Part shown: piece by piece, positions 43,342 to 51,842 of the stretch
Layout of the letters: each line of letters starts with the position of its first letter
Position numbering within the stretch: the first letter of the stretch is position 1
NCBI GenBank assembly: GCA_963848335.1
Contig: CAWKDD010000003.1
Location: 310,001-374,000 of the forward strand
From: Chersky-840 sp963848335
GTDB taxonomy: Bacteria; Actinomycetota; Acidimicrobiia; Acidimicrobiales; UBA8190
DNA: 64,000 nucleotides
Direction of reading: 5' to 3'
Notes under the pieces: model-generated
The model's input: only the letters and a program-made list of their open reading frames with translations
What the model was told of the DNA's origin: nothing
Databases searched by the model: none
Translations under genes and position numbers: made by a program

Positions 43342-43381
43342 CACCGAGGGTTGCCGGGGCACCCAGCACCGAGGGTTGCCG
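43342..43381 (+). repeat. Direct repeat of 15 bp before the CDF gene
   Basis: CACCGAGGGTTGCCG occurs at 43342-43356 and again at 43367-43381 in the 121-bp gap between the GH20 and CDF genes, with 10 bp between copies. It may be a regulator site or a neutral duplication. Confidence 0.7.
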
Positions 43382-43432
43382 AGGGGCTCCCGGTAGGCTG
43401 GGGGCATCCGCACCGATCGAGGAGCCACCCCG

Positions 43433-44359
43433 ATGGACCGCGCGACCATCCGTACACGACGTCTCGTGGTCGCCCTGGGCCTCAACTTCGCCCTGATCGG
43501 TGTCCAGCTGGCCGGCGGCCTGGTGGCACACTCCGTGGGCCTGCTCTCGGACGCCGGGCACAACATCACCGACGTGGCGGGCCTGTCGATGTCCCTCCTC
43601 GCCGTGCGATGGGCCACCCGGCCTCGCGACGCGTCGCACTCCTTCGGGTACCACCGAGGCCCGATCCTGGCCGCCCTGGCCAACACGGCGGTGATCGCGG
43701 TGGTGACCGTCGCCATCGTCGTCGAGAGCGTGAACCGCCTCGTCCATCCCCATGCCGTCCACGGCGGCCTGGTGGTGATCGTCGCCGGGGTGGCTTTCGT
43801 CACCAACGGGTTGGCCGCCCTGACGGTGCGCGAGCGAAGCGGTGACCTCAACATGCGCTCGGCCACCGTGCACATGACCGCCGACGCGCTGGGATCGCTC
43901 GCCGTCCTGGGCGCGGGCGCGGTCCTCGTCGCCGACCATGCGCTGGAGTGGGCCGACCCCCTGGCGTCTCTGGTGGTGGCCGCCATCATCCTGGTCGAGG
44001 CCTACCGTCTCATGCGCAACAGCGTCGACGTGCTGCTGGAATCGTCCCCCGCCGACGTCGACCTGGCCGAGCTCACCGCGGCCATGGGCCGGGTCCCCGG
44101 AGTCGCCGAGGTCCACGATCTCCACGTCTGGAGCCTGTCGAGCGACGTGCGCGCCCTGTCGGCCCACGTGGTGCTGTCGGGGCACCCGACCCTGGAGCAG
44201 GCCCAGGTCGTCGGTGACCGCGTGAAGTCCGCCATCGGCGCCCCTTTCACGATCGCGCACAGCACCCTCGAGCTCGAATGCGAGCGGTGCATCGACGGGG
44301 AGGTCGACCCGTGCCTGATGGACAGCGTCGGAGAAGCTCGGGGCGCCTCCTCGAGGTGA
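43433..44359 (+). CDS. Cation diffusion facilitator (CDF) family transporter
   Basis: 308 residues. Six membrane helices include the two metal-site motifs DAGHNITD (helix II) and HMTADALG (helix V), the HxxxD arrangement typical of Zn2+-exporting CDFs. The C-terminal cytosolic domain (VPGVAEVHDLHVWSLSSD) is the usual ferredoxin-like regulatory fold. ATG 43433 has GAGGAG upstream. The tail CERCIDGEVDPC adds a possible metal-sensing Cys cluster. The acylphosphatase overlaps its stop. Confidence 0.92.
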   Translation: MDRATIRTRRLVVALGLNFALIGVQLAGGLVAHSVGLLSDAGHNITDVAGLSMSLLAVRWATRPRDASHSFGYHRGPILAALANTAVIAVVTVAIVVESVNRLVHPHAVHGGLVVIVAGVAFVTNGLAALTVRERSGDLNMRSATVHMTADALGSLAVLGAGAVLVADHALEWADPLASLVVAAIILVEAYRLMRNSVDVLLESSPADVDLAELTAAMGRVPGVAEVHDLHVWSLSSDVRALSAHVVLSGHPTLEQAQVVGDRVKSAIGAPFTIAHSTLELECERCIDGEVDPCLMDSVGEARGASSR

Positions 44360-44646
44360 CCCCGCCCGACGACAGGCCGACGGTCCGCCGGCACGTCGTC
44401 GTCCGCGGGCACGTCCAGGCAGTGGGCTTCCGGGCCTCGTGCCTGCGCCGGGCCACCGAGGCAGGCCTGGGCGGATGGGTACGCAACACCGAACGCGGTG
44501 ACGTGGAGGCCGTCTTCGAAGGCCCGGTCCCGGCGGTGGACGCACTCGTGGCATGGTGCGGTGAGGGGCCGGCCTGGGCGCGGGTGGAGGCCGTCGAGGT
44601 CACAGACGATCCGGTCCGCGGTGAGACCACCTTCAGGATCCGTTGA
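44356..44646 (+). CDS. Acylphosphatase
   Basis: 96 residues. The signature VVVRGHVQAVGFRASCL contains the substrate-binding Arg26, and GGWVRNTERGDVEAVFEG holds the catalytic Asn44. It hydrolyses acyl-phosphate bonds such as in acetyl phosphate or carbamoyl phosphate. Its GTG overlaps the CDF stop (GTGA), so it is translated from the same message. An N-terminal extension of about 8 residues is present relative to the minimal family. Confidence 0.93.
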   Translation: MTPPDDRPTVRRHVVVRGHVQAVGFRASCLRRATEAGLGGWVRNTERGDVEAVFEGPVPAVDALVAWCGEGPAWARVEAVEVTDDPVRGETTFRIR

Positions 44647-45135
44647 GCGGCCGGCGAGGAGAGCCGCCCGGCACATCCGGGCCCGGACGCGGCGGGACCC
44701 CGAGTAGCCGGTTCGACCGAAGTCGCCCGCACTCCTCGGGGCCGCGCCCTCGGCTGACAGCTCGCCCTTTCCATGGGTCGGACGACCCCGGGTCCGGGCG
44801 TTGTAGCGGTCGATCCCAGGGAACCTCCCGCTACTTCACCATCCGCCTCGCCGGCTCACCCGTCTCCCTGCCTCTCCGGTGATCCCGCCTTGCGGCGCTC
44901 TCTCCGGCCTCGGAAGGGTCGTTGTTCATCCGGCTGAGCACCACTCTGCGCCCGTGCCCGACGAAGGTCAATAGGGTGACGCGAAATCCCTATGTTCTCC
45001 AGAGAATTCGTGGCACTGTCCCCAGACGCGGCGCGCATTTCCCCAGGTTCGACCGGCGTCTTCCCCAGGACATCCCCAGCCGTCGCCGGCGCCGCGGATG
45101 ACGCACCGACGGCGACCGTGGCCGATACTGGTGGT
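44647..45135. other. 489-bp intergenic region with a hairpin and a palindrome
   Basis: No convincing gene was found here on either strand. GTAGCGG (44803-44809) pairs with CCGCTAC (44828-44834), a 7-bp stem with an 18-nt loop, which could be a terminator of the CDF-acylphosphatase unit or part of an RNA. TTCTC-CA-GAGAA (44995-45006) is a near-perfect palindrome overlapping TATGTT (44991-44996), a possible -10. GATACT (45124-45129) lies 6 nt before the cupin ATG. Confidence 0.5.
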
Positions 45136-46122
45136 ATGGACCCATCGACGTCTCGCACCGTCACCGGAGGGAACGAGGGAATCGCCATCGACCTCGCCGT
45201 GGAGGATTGGACGGGCGACGCCCGCTTCCACGAATACAGTGCCGCGGCCGACCCGATCGGATCGGGGTCGACGAGCAGGGTCCCGGTCCGCCGGTTCCCG
45301 GCGCAGTGGCACGATCCGGGAACGACTCGGGTCGTCTGCCTGGACCTCTCCGACGTCCTTCGTACCCCGTACCCCGCAACCGGGCCATCGTTGCTGGCCC
45401 GCTTCCTGTGCATCGCGGCAGGCGAGGACGTCGACCTCGTCGCCGAGGCCACCAGCGCGCTCTTCTACTGCCTGCGCGGACGCGGGCGCACCGAGCTCGA
45501 GGGTCCGGGGGGCACCGGGACCATCGCCTGGCGGGCCGGTGACGTGGTCACCCTGCCGGGAGGATCCCATGCCCGCCACCGCGCCGAGGAGCCGGCCCTG
45601 CTCTATCACGTCGACGACTCTCCCCTGCTCGCCTATCTCGGGGTCGAGGCCACCGAGCCCCGCTTCGCCGCCACCCGGTTCGACGGCGAGCGCGCCCGCG
45701 CCCTGCTCGCCGAGGTGGCCGCGGACCCCGCCGCCACCACGCGCAGCCGGGTGGCCGTGCTTCTCGGCAATGCCCGCAACGACCAGACCCTGACCGCCAC
45801 CCACACCCTGTGGGCGATGCTCGGAGTCCTGCCCGACGGCCAGGTGCAGCGACCCCACCGGCACCAGAGCGTCGCCGTGGACCTCATCATCGACTGTGAT
45901 CCGGGGTGCTACACCCTGGTCGGCTCCGAGATCCGCCCCGACGGCGCCATCATCGACCCGCTGCGGGTGGACTGGGAACCCGGTGGGGCCTTCGTGACGC
46001 CGCCCGGGTTGTGGCACAGCCACCACAACGAGTCCGGGTCGCCGGCGAACCTGCTCCCGGTCCAGGACGCCGGGCTCCATACCTACCTGCGCACGCTCGA
46101 CATCAGGTTCACCGGGCCCTGA
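45136..46122 (+). CDS. Bicupin protein, gentisate 1,2-dioxygenase-like
   Basis: 328 residues. The N-terminal cupin has FYCLRGRGRTELEG and VVTLPGGSHARH. The C-terminal cupin has VQRPHRHQSVAVDLIID and TPPGLWHSHHNES, with the His cluster that would bind iron. The PHRHQ and WHSHHNE phrases resemble ring-cleaving gentisate/1-hydroxy-2-naphthoate dioxygenases. The frame stays open to 44992, but ATG 45136 is preferred because GATACT lies 6 nt upstream. No maleylpyruvate isomerase or hydrolase gene is adjacent, so the substrate is open. Confidence 0.8.
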   Translation: MDPSTSRTVTGGNEGIAIDLAVEDWTGDARFHEYSAAADPIGSGSTSRVPVRRFPAQWHDPGTTRVVCLDLSDVLRTPYPATGPSLLARFLCIAAGEDVDLVAEATSALFYCLRGRGRTELEGPGGTGTIAWRAGDVVTLPGGSHARHRAEEPALLYHVDDSPLLAYLGVEATEPRFAATRFDGERARALLAEVAADPAATTRSRVAVLLGNARNDQTLTATHTLWAMLGVLPDGQVQRPHRHQSVAVDLIIDCDPGCYTLVGSEIRPDGAIIDPLRVDWEPGGAFVTPPGLWHSHHNESGSPANLLPVQDAGLHTYLRTLDIRFTGP

Positions 46123-46156
46123 CCTCTGGGACCGGAGCCGGGACGGACGCGGCCGC

Positions 46157-46633
46157 TCAGGTCGCTCCTTCGTGGTCGGGCCCCCGGCCACGCTCGCCCG
46201 CCTCGAGCAAACGGGCGATCTCCGACACCTCCCGGGCGACCGAACGCGCGAACCACGACCGCGCCACGGCATCGTGGAGCAGCCCCAGCAGACCGTGTCC
46301 CAGGTCGAGCTCTTCGACGTGGCGCACGCGCGTCCCCCCGTCCACCGCATCGATCTCGAACCACGCGTGCAGGGAGCGGGGCACCCCGTGCTCGATCGTG
46401 ACGTCGATGCTCGTCGGACGCGTCCACCGGTAGCGGGTCACCACCGACCCCTTGAAGAGACCGAGGAACTTGCCGTCCTCACGGGCCACCATGCCATCGG
46501 GGAGATCGGCGAGCTTGGTGACCCACACGATCTTGGTGTCGGCCTTGGTGTACTGGGCCGGGTCCAGGACGAAGTCGAAGACCTCGTCGGGTGTGACGCC
46601 CCTCACGACGGCGGTCCCTTCACCTCGGATCAC
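46157..46633 (-). CDS. SRPBCC (START/Bet v1-like) family protein
   Basis: 158 residues. It has the helix-grip pattern: EGTAVVRGVTPDEVFDFVLDPAQYT at the start, strand-rich centre (GTRVRHVEELDLGHG) and a long C-terminal helix (ARSWFARSVAREVSEIARLLE). SRPBCC proteins bind hydrophobic ligands or act as cyclases or lyases, but no specific active site is seen here. Start GTG 46633 after a G-rich stretch. It converges with the cupin. Confidence 0.85.
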   Translation of the reverse strand: MIRGEGTAVVRGVTPDEVFDFVLDPAQYTKADTKIVWVTKLADLPDGMVAREDGKFLGLFKGSVVTRYRWTRPTSIDVTIEHGVPRSLHAWFEIDAVDGGTRVRHVEELDLGHGLLGLLHDAVARSWFARSVAREVSEIARLLEAGERGRGPDHEGAT

Positions 46634-46911
46634 GGCTCAACCCCCCGGGAGGTCGCTCGAATCGGTTGCCGTCCGCCGCCGAGACTAGCGGGACGATCCC
46701 GGCGCCCCGGCTCCTGCGCGGACGACCCGGGGGGAGCCGGGCCGCCCCCCGGCTCGCCCCCCCGGCTGGAAATCGTGGCCGAGTTGGGCAAATGTTGGGA
46801 TCCGCGAGGGCAAACGGTGAGCCTTGGGGATCACGGTTGCCCGAGACGACAGGGGGCGGTCGCGCCGGAACGAACCTTCGGCGAGACCAGTCGGCAAGGG
46901 GGGGTTCGGCC

Positions 46912-47022
46912 ATGGCTCATACGTGCCGCGACTACTGCTTCCGGTGCGACCTGCTCAAGTTGCTGCGAACCGTGCTCGTCCACACCGCGCCCAAGCCCCC
47001 CTCCCCCGCTTCCCAGGCCTGA
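46912..47022 (+). CDS. Possible 36-residue Cys-containing mini-protein
   Basis: ATG 46912 follows a GGGGGGG stretch at suitable spacing. The product begins MAHTCRDYCFRCDLLKLLRT, with C-x3-C-x2-C, followed by a Pro-rich tail. Other small Cys proteins occur in this window, which gives some support, but there is no paralogue match and chance is possible. It lies in the gap between the SRPBCC and esterase genes. Confidence 0.3.
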   Translation: MAHTCRDYCFRCDLLKLLRTVLVHTAPKPPSPASQA

Positions 47023-47061
47023 TCCGGCCCGCCGCGGGCACCTACGCACCCCTCGGCGCCC

Positions 47062-48042
47062 TCACCGCAGGTGGTCGGAGAGGAACGCCATCGAAGGGGG
47101 CTCCTGAGCGAGGAAGAACGGGCCCGAGTGGCATCCCCTGGAGAAGTCCACGGCCGCCTGCGGGAGCTCCGCGGCCAGGATCTTCACCCCGGGGTGGAAC
47201 GGGTCACTGACCCCCGAGGCCAGGCGCACCGCAGTGCCGCGGAGTGCGGACGTGTACCTCACCACGTCGTTGGCGGCGAAGTCCTCGGCCGAGGAGTAGG
47301 CGCCCGGGTTGGCGCCGCGCGCCTCGGCGTAGGTCGTCCACACCGCTGGGCTGATGGCCGCCACCGCCTCGACCATGGAGGGGTATTTCTCGGCGACCAG
47401 GATCGCCCCGTACCCGCCCATCGAGATCCCCATGGTGCACAACCCCTGGGCGGGCCGACCCAGGCCGCGTGACCGGCACATGGGGATGAGCTCGTGCACC
47501 AACATCCCCAGAGGGTCGTCGCCCGGGTGGGGATGCCAGTACCCGCCGCCACCGTCCACCGTGACCATCGCCATGGGGACCAAGGCCTGGCCGCCCACCC
47601 GCAGAGCCACCGCTTGCGCCGGCGACATCCCGGACAAGGCGTCGGTGTGGTTGGCCCCGAACCCGTGCAGCATGACCACCAGAGGCAGAACGCTGCCGGG
47701 GCCGTGCCCGGGGGGGTACGCGATCGTGTAGCCGACGACCTGGCGACGGGCCCGGGAGTAGAACCGGCCTGAGGTGGCCGGGCCCGGGGGCGAGATCTCG
47801 AGCACCGGCGCAGGCACAGCGCAGGCGCCCTCCAACGTGAGCAGCATGCCGCGTCCCGACACCACCCCCCGACTGACGAGCTCGAACGCGGCCACACCGG
47901 CGGCGACGCCGGCCCCGGCCACGCCCCAGCCGAGGACCCGTCGCCGCGTCCAGCGGGGCTCGGGGTGCCCCGGACCATCGGCCGCTGCGGGCGAGCGCAC
48001 CGCCTCGGGGGGTTCGGGTCGTGGACTCGGGGGCGTCGGCAT
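47062..48042 (-). CDS. Secreted or membrane-anchored alpha/beta hydrolase (esterase D-like)
   Basis: 326 residues. A twin-arginine-like TRRRVLGWGVAGAGVAAGVAA near residues 30-50 marks an export signal. The catalytic serine is in MGISMGGYGA, with VVMLHGFGANHTD forming the oxyanion loop and HPGDD and GCHSG near the expected Asp/His. It resembles S-formylglutathione hydrolase/mycolyl-esterase-type folds. ATG 48042 has TATACT 6 nt upstream on the minus strand. An AT-rich operator-like repeat overlaps that -10. Confidence 0.85.
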   Translation of the reverse strand: MPTPPSPRPEPPEAVRSPAAADGPGHPEPRWTRRRVLGWGVAGAGVAAGVAAFELVSRGVVSGRGMLLTLEGACAVPAPVLEISPPGPATSGRFYSRARRQVVGYTIAYPPGHGPGSVLPLVVMLHGFGANHTDALSGMSPAQAVALRVGGQALVPMAMVTVDGGGGYWHPHPGDDPLGMLVHELIPMCRSRGLGRPAQGLCTMGISMGGYGAILVAEKYPSMVEAVAAISPAVWTTYAEARGANPGAYSSAEDFAANDVVRYTSALRGTAVRLASGVSDPFHPGVKILAAELPQAAVDFSRGCHSGPFFLAQEPPSMAFLSDHLR

Positions 48043-48048
48043 GGCGGG

Positions 48049-48072
48049 AGTATATATCGTCTGCCGATATAT
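48049..48072. promoter_or_regulatory. -10 element and inverted repeat (operator) controlling the esterase
   Basis: The minus-strand TATACT (plus-strand 48049-48054) lies 6 nt before ATG 48042. An inverted repeat with 8-bp arms, ATATATCG (48052-48059) and CGATATAT (48065-48072), 5 bp apart, overlaps it. Such AT-rich palindromes resemble PadR-type operators. No PadR gene is in the window, so the regulator would be encoded elsewhere. Confidence 0.65.
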
Positions 48073-48091
48073 CGTGGCCCGGTAGATCGGT

Positions 48092-48132
48092 GACACCGAC
48101 GGGGCCCGACACCGACGGGCCCCGACACCGAC
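48092..48132 (+). repeat. Three GACACCGAC copies at 16-bp intervals
   Basis: Copies begin at 48092, 48108 and 48124, separated by 7 bp of mostly G and C. They lie between the divergent esterase and the small Cys gene. Even phasing could allow a protein to bind repeatedly along the DNA. Confidence 0.75.
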
Positions 48133-48289
48133 AGAACCGGCGACCCGAGGGAAGGACCAAAGTCCCAACTTTCCGGGGCGAGGCCTTGTCTGCTTACTCG
48201 TCACCGTGCCTGGGTCGATGAATTCATCAGTGGTCGTTACCCGATGTGTCGGCCCTCGGCGCGACAGCGTCGCAGCCACAGGGGGCGTG

Positions 48290-48544
48290 ATGGCTTTCAC
48301 CAAGCAGATCTGCGAAGAGACGGGCACCTGGTCCGGGCGTTGCGGACACGGGCAGATCCTCGTGCACAAGGGTGAGCGCTTCCCCGAGTGCGAGGGATGC
48401 CGGCGTGGGATCGACTGGCTTCTGGTCGCTGACAAGAGCGACGAGCGCACTCGCATGACCCTCGAGCAGAACGCCGACGCCGAGGAAGAGGGGTGGTGGC
48501 CGGGTAAAGAGCCGGAGACCGCCTCGAGCGAGTACTGGGCCTGA
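48290..48544 (+). CDS. Small Cys-rich protein preceding the GspE/PilB gene
   Basis: 84 residues. ICEETGTWSGRCGHGQ and FPECEGCRRGIDWLL give C and CxxC pairs with His, a likely zinc ribbon. A negatively charged C-terminus (EQNADAEEEGWWPGKEPE) follows. ATG 48290 has a GGGGG stretch upstream; the frame is open to 48206. It ends 5 bp before the ATPase gene, so they are probably co-transcribed. A regulatory or assembly role is only inferred from this linkage. Confidence 0.7.
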   Translation: MAFTKQICEETGTWSGRCGHGQILVHKGERFPECEGCRRGIDWLLVADKSDERTRMTLEQNADAEEEGWWPGKEPETASSEYWA

Positions 48545-48549
48545 CTTCC

Positions 48550-50517
48550 GTGACCGCAGGACGTTCGCCTGGTCGACGAGGAGGGGCGTCCCGTCTGAAG
48601 GTCGTCGACGACACGTCGAGGGACGACAATGTCGACGACATGGCCGCAGGCGATGTCGTGGGCGCCACGTCGGCGGGCGATGTCGTCCTGAGCACGCACG
48701 ACGCGGACGAAGTACCGAACGAGGTCCCCGGACTCTCGATGGACGACGACGAGCGGCAGTTCGAGCTCGACGAGCTGTCCATCGACGAGCTCCCCTTCGA
48801 CCCCGACGAGCTCCTGGTCGACCAAGAAGAAGACGAGCGATCGCGCCGGGCTCGGCTCGGAGACTGGCTCGTCTCCCGTGGAATCGTCACGGCTGCCGAC
48901 ATCGAATCCGCACTCGTCGAGCAGCGTGTCACCGGCGAGCCGTTGGGGGCGCTGCTCGTCGCCCGCGGCGTCATCGACGAGGAGGACCTGGCGCGCGCCC
49001 TGGCCGGGCTCTTCGACCTGCCCTTCCGTGACCTGGTGGAGTCACCACCGGACCCCGAAGCGCTGGCACGACTGCCCCAGGCCTTCTGCCGGCGCCGGGT
49101 GGTCCTCCCCGTCGAGGTCGACGGCGACAATCTCCTGGTGGCGATATCCGACCCCGCCGACGTGCTCACTCTCGACGACGCACAGGTGATGGCGGGAACC
49201 CAGGTCGATGCCGTCATCACCAGTCTGCGCCAGCTCCGTGCCGCCATGGAACAGGCCTTCACCTCGGGCTCGCCCGCCGCCGTCAGCTCCCGTCCGGCCA
49301 CGTCCGCTACGAGAGACAGGGTAGAGCGCCCCTCGAAGGACGACGCCCACGTGGCGGACTTCGTCGAGCACCTGCTCGACCGTGCCGTGTCCGAACGTGC
49401 TTCGGACGTGCACATCGAACCGAACGAAGGCGGACTCCGATTCAGGATGCGCGTCGACGGGGTCCTCCACGACGCACACGACCTCGCTCCGTCGGTGCCT
49501 ACGGGAGTGGTGAACCGGATCAAGATCTTGGCCGGGCTCGACATCGCCGAGCACCGCCGCCCCCAGGACGGCCGCATGTCGTTCGTGTCGAACGGTCGAC
49601 CCATCGATGCCCGGGTGGCCACGCTTCCCACTTCGCACGGCGAGGCTCTCACGCTGCGCCTTCTCGACCGCGACCATGGGCTTCTCGACATCGACCGGCT
49701 CGGGTTCGAAGCCGACGCCCTGCAGAGGCTGCGCCAAGCCTATGGGCGCCCCTGGGGGCTGATCCTTGCGGTCGGCCCCACCGGATCCGGCAAGTCGACG
49801 ACGATCTACTCGATCCTGACCGAGATCAACGACCCCAGCCGCAATGTCGTCACCGTCGAGGACCCCGTTGAGTACGACATCCCCGGGATCAAGCAGACGC
49901 AGGTGCACACCAGGATCGGCTACACGTTCGCGGCCGGCCTGCGGTCGATCCTGCGCGCCGACCCCGACGTCATCGTGGTGGGAGAGATCCGCGACGCCGA
50001 GACGGCTCACACGGCCGCCAAGGCCGCCCTGACCGGTCATCTCGTGCTGTCGACCTTGCACGCCAACGATGCCGCCACCGCCATCGCGCGGCTGCTCGAG
50101 ATGAGCCTCGAGCCCTACCTCGTGGCGTCGTCGCTCACGGGCGTCGTCGCCCAGCGGCTCGTGCGCAGGCTGTGTCCCAACTGCAAGATCGCCTACAAGC
50201 CCGAAGACGACGAGCGGTTGACGATCGCGTCGATGATGTCGGGCAACGCCGCCGCCGGTCTCGCCCCGGACCTCACGCTGTTCGGGCCCGGTGGATGCGG
50301 GCGCTGTGACCACAGCGGGTACTACGGGCGCAGTGCTGTCTACGAGGTCATGGTGGTCACGACCCGCATCCGAACGCTCGTGCTCGAGCAGGCGTCGGCC
50401 ACGCAGATCGAGCAAGCAGCTGTGGCCGAGGGCATGCAACGGCTGCGCGAGAACGGGATCGACAAGGTCCTGGCCGGCACGACCAGCTTCGCCGAGCTCA
50501 CCCGCTGCATCGTCTGA
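48550..50517 (+). CDS. GspE/PilB family secretion-type ATPase with N-terminal MshEN-like domain
   Basis: 655 residues. A 95-residue acidic leader (EDERSRRAR ends it) precedes two MshEN-like repeats: RLGDWLVSRGIVTAADIESALVEQ-type at about 98-121 and PLGALLVARGVIDEED at about 127, 5 residues apart, matching the c-di-GMP-binding consensus. The ATPase core has Walker A GPTGSGKST (409-417), the Asp box ILRADPDVIVVGEIRD, a His-box (STLHAND) and a zinc site CPNC...CGRC (about 541-586). Start GTG 48550. Other type IV pilus genes are not within the window, so it may be a lone or distant-locus ATPase. Confidence 0.92.
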   Translation: MTAGRSPGRRGGASRLKVVDDTSRDDNVDDMAAGDVVGATSAGDVVLSTHDADEVPNEVPGLSMDDDERQFELDELSIDELPFDPDELLVDQEEDERSRRARLGDWLVSRGIVTAADIESALVEQRVTGEPLGALLVARGVIDEEDLARALAGLFDLPFRDLVESPPDPEALARLPQAFCRRRVVLPVEVDGDNLLVAISDPADVLTLDDAQVMAGTQVDAVITSLRQLRAAMEQAFTSGSPAAVSSRPATSATRDRVERPSKDDAHVADFVEHLLDRAVSERASDVHIEPNEGGLRFRMRVDGVLHDAHDLAPSVPTGVVNRIKILAGLDIAEHRRPQDGRMSFVSNGRPIDARVATLPTSHGEALTLRLLDRDHGLLDIDRLGFEADALQRLRQAYGRPWGLILAVGPTGSGKSTTIYSILTEINDPSRNVVTVEDPVEYDIPGIKQTQVHTRIGYTFAAGLRSILRADPDVIVVGEIRDAETAHTAAKAALTGHLVLSTLHANDAATAIARLLEMSLEPYLVASSLTGVVAQRLVRRLCPNCKIAYKPEDDERLTIASMMSGNAAAGLAPDLTLFGPGGCGRCDHSGYYGRSAVYEVMVVTTRIRTLVLEQASATQIEQAAVAEGMQRLRENGIDKVLAGTTSFAELTRCIV

Positions 50518-50543
50518 GCGCCAGGTGACAGGAGCCCGGCCCG

Positions 50544-51653
50544 CTACCGCGTGGCCGCCGCCGCCTCGATGGTGCGCCCGGCGGACAGCAGCAGTTCCTC
50601 GCCCCCCCGAGGGCCGATGAGCTGAAGACTCGCCGGGAGCGTTCCCGCACTCGGCACCGGAAGAGCCAGAGCAGGCACCCCGGCCAGGTTGACCGGCAGC
50701 GTGCAGCGCGCCATGAGCAACTCCTCGCCGCCTTGCAGCGGCGGTGGGAACACGGTCAGCGTGGGAGTGGCGATGACGTCGACTCGCCGGAAAGCCTCGT
50801 CCAGACAGGCGACCCACTCGTCTTTGACCTTGCGGGCCGAAGCGAGAGTGCGGGCGTCGATCGACTCGCCGATCCGCAATCTCCCGACGACGTCGGGCCC
50901 GATCTGGCCAGGGCGCCTAGCCACCAGGTCGCGGTCGGTCACCCAAGCCTCGGACACGAGCAGGATCCCAGCCGCGGCGGTGGCTTCGTGCCATCGAGGC
51001 AGCACGATGTCGCTCACCTCCAGCTCGGCGCCCTCCAAGGCGCCATCGATGGCCTCGTCGATCGACGGATCCGCCTCCACCCGTAGCCGCCCCACCGTGA
51101 CCGGGACGCGGTCTCCGACCGCGAACCCCGGTTCCAGCAGCTCCATGCCGAGCACGAGGCCGGCCACGTCGCGGGCCATGGGGCCCACCGTGTCGAAGCT
51201 GGGAGACAACGGCCACACCCCCCGGAGCGGGATCCGCCCCCACGTGGTCTTGAGCCCCGCCGTGCCACAGCACGCCGACGGGATCCGCACCGAGCCACCC
51301 GTGTCGCTGCCGTAGGCGACGTCGGCTTCCCCGGTGGCCACCGCCACCGCCGAGCCGCTCGACGAACCTCCCGGAACGAGCCGCGGGTCGAGGGGGTTGA
51401 CCGGCGTCCCATACCACGGGTTCACACCTGTGACCCCCAGGGCCAGCTCGTGGAGGTTCGTCCGGCCCACGATCCGCGCCGCCGCCGACCTGGCCCCGGC
51501 CATGCACGCGGCATCGGACCGGGCCGGCGCGGCCTCGTTGGCCACCGCCCGGCACCCGGCCGTCGTCGGCACGCCTTCCATGTCGATCAGATCCTTCACC
51601 GCCAGTCGGACACCCGAGCCCGAGGTGTCGAAGCGCGTGATGAACGTCGACAT
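50544..51653 (-). CDS. Amidase signature family protein (first of two)
   Basis: 369 residues. The Ser-cisSer-Lys triad is visible: K20 (VKDLID), the GGSSSGSA loop with the cis-Ser near residue 97, and the nucleophile Ser121 in SDTGGSVRIP. Amidases of this family hydrolyse a wide range of amides or act as GatA-like subunits. The missing GatA-specific context and its short length argue against GatA. ATG 51653 follows AGGGAAGGGA. Divergent from fhs. Confidence 0.92.
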   Translation of the reverse strand: MSTFITRFDTSGSGVRLAVKDLIDMEGVPTTAGCRAVANEAAPARSDAACMAGARSAAARIVGRTNLHELALGVTGVNPWYGTPVNPLDPRLVPGGSSSGSAVAVATGEADVAYGSDTGGSVRIPSACCGTAGLKTTWGRIPLRGVWPLSPSFDTVGPMARDVAGLVLGMELLEPGFAVGDRVPVTVGRLRVEADPSIDEAIDGALEGAELEVSDIVLPRWHEATAAAGILLVSEAWVTDRDLVARRPGQIGPDVVGRLRIGESIDARTLASARKVKDEWVACLDEAFRRVDVIATPTLTVFPPPLQGGEELLMARCTLPVNLAGVPALALPVPSAGTLPASLQLIGPRGGEELLLSAGRTIEAAAATR

Positions 51654-51842
51654 CGCCCGTCCCTTCCCTGGCGCGCAGAGCGCCAACCGTTCGGAAGCCG
51701 GACGCCGGTCGGAGCGCCCCATGCCGCCGAGGGACTATAAACGGTGGGCCATCCGGGGGGAGGGGGACCCTGTTGCCTCTCCCGCGCGCCGGGGCGCCCG
51801 TCTCCGGAACGCACGCAGAAGACCGTCACCGAGGAGTGAGAA

